Source of the DNA: Nocardioides palaemonis
GTDB taxonomy: Bacteria > Actinomycetota > Actinomycetes > Propionibacteriales > Nocardioidaceae
Assembly: GCF_018275325.1 (NCBI RefSeq)
Contig: NZ_JAGVQR010000004.1
Location: forward strand, 434,001 to 498,000
Direction: 5' to 3'
DNA: 64,000 bases
Positions within the stretch are counted from its first letter, which is position 1. Each line of letters starts with the position of its first letter. The position numbers were made by a program, and so were the translations under genes. The notes below the pieces were generated by a model. The model searched no databases. It had not been told where the DNA came from and saw nothing but the letters and a program-made list of their open reading frames with translations. Shown here in pieces: positions 57,394 to 64,000 of this stretch.

Positions 57394-58331
57394 GGTCGCT
57401 CCTCCTCCACGGCGGCGAGCCGCCGCTCCCAGTGCCGCACCCGGTCGGCGTCGGCGCCCAGCCGCGTGAGCGCCGCCGCGTCGACCTCCGGCCGGACGAC
57501 CGGCAGCATCCCGTCGACCGGCAGGAGCGGGTCGGTGGCGACGTCGTCGGTCAGCAGCTGGACGGTCGCGAGTCCGCACGCGTGGTGCAGCTCGGGCAGC
57601 GCGGCCGCGAGCGCGACGCCGGCCGCGATCCCGACGCTGGTCTCGAGCGCGCTCGACACGACCACCGGGAGGCCGATGTCCTCGGCGATCCGCAGGCACG
57701 CGCGTACGCCGCCGAGCGGCTGGACCTTGAGCACCGCGACGTCCGCGGCCTCGAGGTCGCGGACCCGGTAGGGGTCCTCGGCGCGCCGGATCGACTCGTC
57801 GGCGGCGACCGGCACGTCGACCCGCCGGCGCACGCGGGCGAGGTCCTCGACGCTCGCCACCGGCTGCTCGACGTACTCCAGGCCGCCGGCGGCACGGTCG
57901 ATCGCGCCGATCGCGCGGACCGCCTCGTCGACGTCCCAGGCCCCGTTGGCGTCGACCCGCACCAGACCGTCGGGCCCGAGCGCGTCGCGGACCGCCTCGA
58001 CGCGGGCGAGGTCGTCGGCGAGCACCTGCCCGCGCTCGGCGACCTTGACCTTCGCCGTGCGGCAGCCGCCCGCGCGCACGATCGCGTGCGCCCGCTCCGG
58101 GTCGGTGGCCGGCACGGTGACGTTGACCGGGACGGCGTCGCGCAGCGGCTCGGGCCAGCCGACGTCGGCCGCCTCGCGGGCGCAGGCGAGCCACGGCCGC
58201 GCGACGTGGTCGTCGTACTCCAGGAAGGGCGACCACTCGCCCCAGCCGGCGTCGCCGCGCAGCAGGACGCCCTCGCGGACGGTGATCCCGCGGAAGCGGG
58301 TGCGCATCGGGACCGAGAAGACGTACGTCAC
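57390..58331 (-). CDS. menC: o-Succinylbenzoate synthase
   Basis: Dehydrates SHCHC to o-succinylbenzoate. The 313-residue enolase-superfamily protein has the KVKV catalytic lysine segment (RTAKVKVAERGQ), the metal-binding VRVDANGAW and VEQPV, and the second lysine in VLKVQPLGG. Start GTG 58331 overlaps the menE stop by four bases. MenH, which makes its substrate, is not seen. Confidence 0.92.
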   Translation of the reverse strand: MTYVFSVPMRTRFRGITVREGVLLRGDAGWGEWSPFLEYDDHVARPWLACAREAADVGWPEPLRDAVPVNVTVPATDPERAHAIVRAGGCRTAKVKVAERGQVLADDLARVEAVRDALGPDGLVRVDANGAWDVDEAVRAIGAIDRAAGGLEYVEQPVASVEDLARVRRRVDVPVAADESIRRAEDPYRVRDLEAADVAVLKVQPLGGVRACLRIAEDIGLPVVVSSALETSVGIAAGVALAAALPELHHACGLATVQLLTDDVATDPLLPVDGMLPVVRPEVDAAALTRLGADADRVRHWERRLAAVEEERP

Positions 58332-59353
58332 AGCCCCGCCCGGATCGTCTGGCGGTCGACCTTGCCGTTGGGCAGCAGCGGCAGCGCGTCGACGCGCACG
58401 ACGGAGCGCGGGGCCCAGGACCGCGGGTGGACCTCGCCGACCCAGTCGCGCAGCGCGACCTCGTCCGCGGAGCCGACGACCACGGCGACGACCCGCTGGC
58501 CCCACTCCTCGTCGGGGACCGCGAGCACCTCGGCGTCCTCGACCGCAGGGTGCTGGCGCAGCCGCTCGGCGACGGCCGGCAGCGGGACCTTGACGCCGCC
58601 GCTGATCGCGACGTCGTCGACGCGGCCGGTGACCTGGAGCCGCCCGTCGGGGTCGAGCCGGCCCGTGTCGGAGGTGAGGAACCAGCCGTCGACCAGCGCC
58701 TCGCGGGTGAGGTCGGCGTCGCCGTCGTAGCCGGCGAAGATCGTGGGTCCGCCGAGCCGCACCCGGCCGGTCGGGTCGAGCGCGAGGGCCACCCCGTCGA
58801 GCGGCAGGCCGTCGTAGACGCAGCCGCCGGCGGTCTCGGAGGAGCCGTAGGTCGTCACCACGTGCACGCCCGCGTCCTCCGCGCGGCGGCGCAGGTCGCG
58901 GTCGAGCCCGCCGCCACCGACGAGGACGGTGTGCAGGCCGGCCAGCGCCCGCGCCTGGCGCTCGTCGGCGAGCAGGCGGTGGAGCTGGGTCGGGACCAGC
59001 GAGGTGAACAGCGGCCCCTCCCCCGCGTCGGCGGCCGCCGAAGCGAGGTCGAGGTCGGTGACGAGCGCCGGGTCGTGGCCCGCGACGAGCGAGCGGACGA
59101 CGACCTGGACCCCCGCGACGTAGGACGACGGCAGCGCCAGCAGCCACCGGCCGGTCGCGCCGAGCCGGGCGGCGGAGGCGGAGACGCTGGCCAGCACCGC
59201 CGAGCGGGGCAGCAGCACCCGCTTGGGTCGGCCCGAGGAGCCGGACGTCTCGATGAGCAGCGGCAGGGGCTCCTCCGCGGCGAGCCAGCCCCGCAGCTGC
59301 GACAGCGCGACCGCCGGGTCGTCCGAGGGGCGCAGGGAGCTCACGCGGTCCAC
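58328..59353 (-). CDS. menE: o-Succinylbenzoate-CoA ligase
   Basis: Activates o-succinylbenzoate with ATP and CoA. The 341-residue protein is short for the ANL superfamily but keeps the phosphate loop (LIETSGSSGRPKRV), the YGSSETAGG adenylate motif, SDTGRLDPDGRLQVTGR and the C-terminal lysine (PNGKVDRQ). Actinobacterial MenE proteins are of this reduced type. GTG 59353 is selected because TACGAC ends seven bases before it; a start at 59344 is possible. First gene of the menE-menC-menD operon. Confidence 0.87.
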   Translation of the reverse strand: MDRVSSLRPSDDPAVALSQLRGWLAAEEPLPLLIETSGSSGRPKRVLLPRSAVLASVSASAARLGATGRWLLALPSSYVAGVQVVVRSLVAGHDPALVTDLDLASAAADAGEGPLFTSLVPTQLHRLLADERQARALAGLHTVLVGGGGLDRDLRRRAEDAGVHVVTTYGSSETAGGCVYDGLPLDGVALALDPTGRVRLGGPTIFAGYDGDADLTREALVDGWFLTSDTGRLDPDGRLQVTGRVDDVAISGGVKVPLPAVAERLRQHPAVEDAEVLAVPDEEWGQRVVAVVVGSADEVALRDWVGEVHPRSWAPRSVVRVDALPLLPNGKVDRQTIRAGL

Positions 59354-59360
59354 GCTAGCG

Positions 59361-59370
59361 GTCGTAGGCT
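59361..59370. promoter_or_regulatory. Overlapping divergent -10 elements of menE and the DUF1330 gene
   Basis: In GTCGTAGGCT the plus-strand TAGGCT (59365-59370) is seven bases from ATG 59378, and the minus-strand TACGAC (59366-59361) seven bases from GTG 59353. The central TA is shared. Polymerase could use only one side at a time. Confidence 0.5.
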
Positions 59371-59377
59371 CGCGCCC

Positions 59378-59668
59378 ATGAGTGCGTACTGGATCTGCGT
59401 CTACAAGGCCGTGCACGACCCCGACAAGGTGGCGGCCTACGCCGAGCTCGCCGGCCCGGCGATCCGCGCCGGCGGCGGCAGGTTCCTCGTCCGCGGCACG
59501 CCCGCGCGCACCTACGAGCACGGCGAGGACACCCGCACCGTCGTGATCGAGTTCCCGTCGGTGGAGGCCGCCGAGGCCACCCACGACAGCGAGGCCTACC
59601 AGGCCGCGCTCGCCGCGCTCGACGGCGGCGCCGACCGCGACCTGCGCATCGCTCCCGGCGCGGAGTGA
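59378..59668 (+). CDS. DUF1330 family protein
   Basis: A 96-residue ferredoxin-like-fold protein: YWICVYKAVHDPDKVAAYAELAGPAI at the start, GGGRFLVRGTPARTYEHG and VVIEFPSVEAAEATHDSEAYQAA are typical of DUF1330. Role unknown. Its frame extends far upstream only as a shadow of menE. ATG 59378 is leaderless-type. The stop overlaps the next start. Confidence 0.85.
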   Translation: MSAYWICVYKAVHDPDKVAAYAELAGPAIRAGGGRFLVRGTPARTYEHGEDTRTVVIEFPSVEAAEATHDSEAYQAALAALDGGADRDLRIAPGAE

Positions 59669-60012
59669 CGGTGGCCGACGACTGGCGCCGCGACACCGTC
59701 GACCTGCTGCGCTCGCTCGTCCTCGAGGCCGAGCCCGACGCGGTCGAGGAGGTGAAGTGGCGCAAGGCGTCCAACCCCGACGGCGTGCCCACCTTCTCCC
59801 TCGACGGCCTGATCTGCACCCTCGAGACCTACCGGGACAAGGTCAAGGCGACCTTCGCCCGCGGCGCCTCGCTCCCCGACCCCTCCGGCGTCTTCAACGC
59901 CAGCCTGGACGCCGGCACCCGCCGCGCGCTCGACGTCCACGAGGGCGACGCGGTGGACCGCGACGCGTTCGTGGAGCTGGTGCGCGCCGCGGTGGCGGCC
60001 AACCGCGCCTGA
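59665..60012 (+). CDS. DUF1801-like protein
   Basis: A 115-residue YdhG/DUF1801-type protein: DTVDLLRSLVLEAEPDAVEEVKW, FSLDGLICTLETYRDKVKATF, then a short helical end. Family members are small iron-chaperone-like (frataxin-fold) proteins. Start GTG 59665 overlaps the stop of DUF1330, so both form one operon. Role here unknown. Confidence 0.75.
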   Translation: MTVADDWRRDTVDLLRSLVLEAEPDAVEEVKWRKASNPDGVPTFSLDGLICTLETYRDKVKATFARGASLPDPSGVFNASLDAGTRRALDVHEGDAVDRDAFVELVRAAVAANRA

Positions 60013-60042
60013 CCCGCGCCGCCTCGCTCGGCGCGACGGCGT

Positions 60043-60123
60043 AGACGCGCAGGCATTGGTGCCCCACGGTTCCGATGCCACGCTCAGGCGCGGGCCCGCT
60101 GCCGGACCAATGCCTGCGCGTCT
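60043..60123. repeat. Long-armed inverted repeat (18-bp arms, 45-base centre)
   Basis: AGACGCGCAGGCATTGGT (60043-60060) and its exact complement (60106-60123). The centre is GC-rich and can itself pair in part. It fills the gap behind the DUF1801 gene; the remaining 117 bases up to the MFS gene contain only a weak GACAAT -10 (60227-60232). It could be a terminator, a structured RNA or a relic of a tiny mobile element. Confidence 0.6.
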
Positions 60124-60240
60124 TCGTGTAACGCGCCGACACCTCATGGGTGAGAATCCGCGCGTCCTCCTGTGTGGGGTGACCGGGCCCACCGTTAATC
60201 AGGCGACGGGTGTCGGTGCCGCGGGAGACAATGTCCGGCG

Positions 60241-61596
60241 ATGCTCACCGCCCTGAAGAACTACGCCACGCCCCCGTCGACCCTCGCCGGGCGACTGTCG
60301 CTCCAGTCGCTCATCTTCGCCTCGGGCGACGGGGCCTTCCTCGCGGGATCGGCGGTGTTCTTCACCCTCGTCGTCGGGCTGACGCTGGGCCAGGTGGGCG
60401 TCGGGCTCACGATCGCCGCGATCTCGAGCTTCTTCGTGGCGGTCCCGATGGGCAAGCTGGTCGACCGCTACGGCCCCAAGCGGATGTGGTCGCTGAGCGC
60501 GGTGGTGCAGGGGTCGCTCTTCCTCGTGTGGCCGTTCATCGACAGCTTCCCGGAGTACGTCGCGCTGGCCGTCGCGATGGAGATCGCCGGCACCCTCAGC
60601 GGCACCGCCCACGGCGCCTACGTCATCGACGTCCTGCCGCCGTCGGAGCGGGTCGAGTCCCGCGCCTACATGTACTCCGCGCTCAACGTCGGCTTCAGCG
60701 TGGGCGCCTTCCTCGGCGGCGGCGCCATCGCCTTCGGCACCGACGTGCTGCGGTGGGCGCCACTGCTGAGCGCCGTGCTCTTCCTGGCCAACGCCGGGGC
60801 GATCCTGCGCCTGCCCGACGCCACCCACGACGTCCGCAGCAGCGAGCCGCGGGTGAAGCCGGAGGGCATCCCCGCCATCCGCAACCGCTCCTGGATCGCG
60901 GTCACCTTCTTCACCGGCGTCATGTGGACCAACCAGGTGCTGCTCCACACGGTCATCCCGGTGTGGCTGGTGACCGAGACCGACGCGCCCAAGGTCCTCG
61001 TCGCGGTCCTCTTCGGCACCAACACGGTCATGTGCATCGTGCTGCCGCGCCTCGCGTCGCGCGGCATCCACGACGTCGGCACGGCCCTGCGGGCGATCCG
61101 CCTCTCCACGGTCTTCTTCGTGCTGACCTGCCTGGTCACCCTGGCGACCCACGAGACGGTGGGCTGGCTGACCGTCGCGATGTTCTTCCTCGGCCACGTC
61201 GTGCTGACCTGGGCCGAGCTGTTCCTCTCCGCCTCGGGCTGGACCCTCGAGGCCGAGCTGATGGACCCGCGCCGCCGCGGCGACTACCAGGGCGTGGCCG
61301 AGCTCGGCGGCACCCTCGGGCGGTTCTGGGCGCCGGCGGTCTACGGCTTCCTCGCCATGCAGTGGGGTGCGTTCGGCTGGCTCACGATCGCGGTGATCGT
61401 GGTCCTCGCGGCGACCGGCCTGCACGCCTCGGCGCACTCCGGCCGACGCTGGCTCGAGGCGCACGTGCCCGCCGACGTGCTGGCCGACGCCCGCGCCGAC
61501 GCCCCCGCGCCGGCGGAGGTGGCTCCTGCGGGGCCGCCCACGATGCTGGACCCCGCAGCGCCCCTGCCAGAATCCACCGGTGACCTCATCCGCTGA
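60241..61596 (+). CDS. MFS transporter
   Basis: A 451-residue membrane protein with twelve predicted spans. The loop between spans 2 and 3 is GKLVDRYGPKRMWSLSA, the usual MFS motif A. No substrate clue is seen; it resembles drug/metabolite efflux members. The last 17 bases overlap the start of menA, so the two are cotranscribed. Confidence 0.82.
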   Translation: MLTALKNYATPPSTLAGRLSLQSLIFASGDGAFLAGSAVFFTLVVGLTLGQVGVGLTIAAISSFFVAVPMGKLVDRYGPKRMWSLSAVVQGSLFLVWPFIDSFPEYVALAVAMEIAGTLSGTAHGAYVIDVLPPSERVESRAYMYSALNVGFSVGAFLGGGAIAFGTDVLRWAPLLSAVLFLANAGAILRLPDATHDVRSSEPRVKPEGIPAIRNRSWIAVTFFTGVMWTNQVLLHTVIPVWLVTETDAPKVLVAVLFGTNTVMCIVLPRLASRGIHDVGTALRAIRLSTVFFVLTCLVTLATHETVGWLTVAMFFLGHVVLTWAELFLSASGWTLEAELMDPRRRGDYQGVAELGGTLGRFWAPAVYGFLAMQWGAFGWLTIAVIVVLAATGLHASAHSGRRWLEAHVPADVLADARADAPAPAEVAPAGPPTMLDPAAPLPESTGDLIR

Positions 61597-62452
61597 CTGG
61601 ATCGCCGGCGCCCGGCCGCGCACCCTCCCCGCCGCCGTCGCGCCCGTCCTCGCCGGCACCGGCGTCGCGGCCCACGCCGACGCGGCCGTGTGGTGGAAGG
61701 CCGGACTGGCGCTCGTGGTGAGCCTGGCCCTGCAGGTCGGCGTCAACTACGCCAACGACTACTCCGACGGCATCCGCGGCACCGACGCCGACCGGGTCGG
61801 CCCGATGCGGCTGGTCGGCTCGGGCGCGGCGACCCCGCGTGCGGTGAAGGCGGCGGCGTTCGCTGCGTTCGGCGTCGCGGCGGTGGCCGGCATGGTCCTC
61901 GCGGCCACCACCGCGTGGTGGCTGGTCGCGGTCGGGGCGGTCTGCGTGGTCGCGGCCTGGTACTACACCGGCGGCTCCACGCCCTACGGCTACCTCGGTC
62001 TCGGCGAGGTCATGGTCTTCGTGTTCTTCGGGCTGGTCGCGGTGATCGGCACGACCTACGTCCAGACCGAGGCGTGGGAGTGGGCCGCGCTCTACGCCGG
62101 CATGGGCATCGGTGCCCTCGCCTGCGCGATCCTGGTCGCCAACAACCTGCGCGACATCCCGACCGACACCGTCGCCGGCAAGCGCACCCTCGCGGTCCGC
62201 CTCGGCGACGAGCGCACCCGCTACCTCTACGCCTTCCTGGTCCTGGTGGCCGCAGCGGCGGTCGTGGCGGTCGCCGCTGCGACGACGTGGTGGGCGCTGG
62301 TGGGCCTCGGCTTCCTCGTGCGCGCCGCCGCCCCGACTCGTGCGGTCCTGCAGGGCGCGACCGGTCCGGCGCTGATCCCCGTGCTGGGTGGCACCGGGGC
62401 CAGCGAGCTGCTGTGGTCGGTGCTCGTGGCGGTGCCCCTCCTGCTGACCTGA
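61580..62452 (+). CDS. menA: 1,4-Dihydroxy-2-naphthoate polyprenyltransferase
   Basis: Attaches the polyprenyl chain to 1,4-dihydroxy-2-naphthoate, giving demethylmenaquinone, in the membrane. The 290-residue protein has about eight spans and the prenyltransferase motif NYANDYSDGIRGTDADR, with the second motif NNLRDIPTDTVAGKRTLAVR. GTG 61580 lies inside the end of the MFS gene. Works between MenE/MenB and MenG. Confidence 0.95.
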   Translation: MTSSADWIAGARPRTLPAAVAPVLAGTGVAAHADAAVWWKAGLALVVSLALQVGVNYANDYSDGIRGTDADRVGPMRLVGSGAATPRAVKAAAFAAFGVAAVAGMVLAATTAWWLVAVGAVCVVAAWYYTGGSTPYGYLGLGEVMVFVFFGLVAVIGTTYVQTEAWEWAALYAGMGIGALACAILVANNLRDIPTDTVAGKRTLAVRLGDERTRYLYAFLVLVAAAAVVAVAAATTWWALVGLGFLVRAAAPTRAVLQGATGPALIPVLGGTGASELLWSVLVAVPLLLT

Positions 62453-62496
62453 TAACCCGTGGCCGGTCGCCACGGCCGCTGGCTAGGTTGGCGACC

Positions 62497-63753
62497 GTGG
62501 ACTACCAGCACGCGACCCTCGACCTCCTCGACGACTCCGAGGAGGCCGTCGCCCGGCGCCGCGGCTGGATCACCGCGGTGCTGCGCGGGTTCCGCGAGGA
62601 CAGCCCCGGGGACGACCTGGTCGAGAAGTGGGTGGGCCACTACCGCTCGGACGCGGTCACCGTGCGCGGCGCCTGGCTCCCGGAGGGCGAGTTCGCCGCC
62701 GGCCCGATGCCGGTCGCGACCTACGCCAGCCTCGACAAGACCCTCAACGCCGGCCGCGAGCTGGTCCCGCTGCGGATGATCACCGACGTCACCACCAGCG
62801 CCAGCCACCGTCGCCGCGGGCTGCTGCGCCGGATGATCGAGGACGACCTCGCCGACGCGGTCGCCCACGACGTACCGATCGCGGCGCTGACCGCGTCGGA
62901 GGCCACGATCTACGGCCGCTGGGGCTTCGGCCCGTCGACCTTCAACACGGTCGTCGAGCTCGACACCTCCCCCGGCTTCTCGCTGCGCTCGTTCGTCGAC
63001 CCCGGTCGGGTCGAGCTGCTCGAGCCGGCCGACGCGTGGCCGCACGTCCGGGCCGTCTTCGACACCTTCCACGCCCGCCAGCGCGGGTCGGTGGAGTGGC
63101 CGGTGCAGTACGAGGACATCCACAGCGGCACCTTCGACTTCGACGCCGGTGGCCCGAACCGCAAGATCCGCACCGCCCTCCACCTCGCCGCCGACCGCAG
63201 CGTCGACGGCTTCGCGGTGTTCAAGCACGGTGAGGACTACTCCCTCGTCGTGCAGGAGATGATCGCGTCGACCCCCGAGGCCCAGCTCGGCCTGTGGGAC
63301 TTCCTGGCGCAGATGGACCGGATCAGGAAGGTCACCTTCAACATCGCCCACCCCGACGACCCGCTGCGGTGGGCCCTGGCCGACGTCGACCGGCTGAAGA
63401 CCACCGGTCAGCGGCACTTCCTGTGGCTGCGCCTGCTCGACGTGCCGCGCGCGCTGGCGGCGCGCCCGTGGGCCGCCGACGGCACGGTCGTGCTGGAGGT
63501 CGCGGACGCCCAGGGGTGGGCGGCCGGACGCTTCGAGGTCGCGACCCGCGACGGCGTCGCGACCGTGACCCGCACCGAGGCCGCCGCCGACGTCGCGCTC
63601 GACGCCGAGACGCTCGGGGCGCTCTACCTGGGCGGCGTGGACGTCCGGACCCTGCACCACGCGGAGCGGCTCGACGGCGCCGACGACGCGGTCGCCCGCT
63701 GGGCGGCGATGGCCGACCTCGCCGACCCGCCGTACTGCCTCACCGGCTTCTGA
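62497..63753 (+). CDS. Eis-like GNAT acetyltransferase
   Basis: A 418-residue member of the Eis family: two GNAT-fold halves and a C-terminal sterol-carrier-like part. Visible are MITDVTTSASHRRRGLLRRM (acetyl-CoA site), TASEATIYGRWGFGPST and a C-terminal carboxylate. Eis proteins acetylate aminoglycosides and protein lysines; substrate here unknown. GTG 62497 follows TAGGTT (62484-62489) by seven bases. Confidence 0.87.
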   Translation: MDYQHATLDLLDDSEEAVARRRGWITAVLRGFREDSPGDDLVEKWVGHYRSDAVTVRGAWLPEGEFAAGPMPVATYASLDKTLNAGRELVPLRMITDVTTSASHRRRGLLRRMIEDDLADAVAHDVPIAALTASEATIYGRWGFGPSTFNTVVELDTSPGFSLRSFVDPGRVELLEPADAWPHVRAVFDTFHARQRGSVEWPVQYEDIHSGTFDFDAGGPNRKIRTALHLAADRSVDGFAVFKHGEDYSLVVQEMIASTPEAQLGLWDFLAQMDRIRKVTFNIAHPDDPLRWALADVDRLKTTGQRHFLWLRLLDVPRALAARPWAADGTVVLEVADAQGWAAGRFEVATRDGVATVTRTEAAADVALDAETLGALYLGGVDVRTLHHAERLDGADDAVARWAAMADLADPPYCLTGF

Positions 63754-63774
63754 GCCGGAGCCGGACGGGCAGGC

Positions 63775-64000
63775 TCAGTCCTGGTCCTCGCGGGCCTTGC
63801 GCTCCTCGAAGGCCGCGGACGCCTTGGCGGCGCGCGCCTCGACGCGCTCGGCGAACGCCCGACGCTGCCGGTCGAGGATGAAGAACGACCCGATGCCCGA
63901 GACGAGGAATCCCAGCACGACGGCCCAGAACAGGTTGTAGGTCCCGCCGGAGAGCAGCGCCATGATTCCCACGACCACGCCGAAGGAGGCGAGGAACAGC
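63775..64000 (-). CDS. DUF4229 membrane protein (N-terminus beyond window)
   Basis: Leftward gene entering from the right edge. The visible 74 residues hold two spans (ASFGVVVGIMALLSGG and WAVVLGFLVSGIGSFFIL) followed by a charged helix (RAFAERVEARAAKASAAFEER), the layout of DUF4229 proteins usually found by the menaquinone genes. It continues in frame to position 64000, so the ATG at 63963 is not the start. Confidence 0.72.
   Translation of the reverse strand, partial: LFLASFGVVVGIMALLSGGTYNLFWAVVLGFLVSGIGSFFILDRQRRAFAERVEARAAKASAAFEERKAREDQD

Noticed and set aside
55897..57771. Long open frame (624 codons) on the plus strand opposite menD and menC
   Set aside because: Shadow of confirmed enzymes; no family resemblance and no ribosome site.

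Overview
The window looks like part of the chromosome of a high-GC actinobacterium of the Nocardioidaceae type, close to Nocardioides. The clues are very high GC, frequent GTG starts, a 13E12-type HNH gene set among gene-external repeats, a menaquinone-based respiratory chain with a 14-gene nuo operon, and many genes that appear to be leaderless. This placement is inferred from gene content only; no search was run.

Bases 1 to about 15,100 are the right-hand part of a siphovirus-type prophage. A repressor truncated by the window edge faces an early rightward operon: AlpA-like regulator, small proteins, two winged-helix proteins and an iteron-like repeat array. Then come the head genes (an HNH-terminase fusion, portal, and a protease-capsid fusion with a strong internal start), connectors, tail tube protein, a tail chaperone pair with a -1 frameshift site, a short tape measure and a large minor tail protein. 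A sigma-like gene, four small leftward genes and two small rightward helix-turn-helix genes complete it. No integrase, holin or endolysin is visible in this part.

From 15.2 to 31.5 kb lie ordinary chromosomal genes: a CarH-like B12-binding sensor without its DNA-binding domain, a sulfate ABC transporter, a secreted GH18 chitinase with a CRP-type site in its promoter, a 2-oxoacid:ferredoxin oxidoreductase pair (korA-korB), a small secreted protein, a RarD-type transporter, the 13E12 HNH gene with flanking repeats, and three small genes.

From 30.5 to 63 kb most genes serve respiration with menaquinone. Complex I (nuoA to nuoN, leftward) is tightly overlapped and ends with a polyprenyl diphosphate synthase, probably for the quinone side chain. 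menG is just upstream, and menF, menD-menC-menE and menA lie further on; menB and the thioesterase step are not in the window. Between them sit an L,D-transpeptidase, a roadblock protein next to two degenerate acyl-CoA-synthetase-like proteins, a metallo-beta-lactamase-fold hydrolase, a secreted GH16 glucanase, an MFS transporter, an Eis-like acetyltransferase and a DUF4229 membrane protein cut by the right edge.

The observations most worth following are the pseudo-synthetase/roadblock cluster (49.2-52.3 kb), the inverted repeats that frame the 13E12 HNH gene, the capsid gene with two start sites, and a recurring leaderless promoter layout that fixes the starts of many genes.
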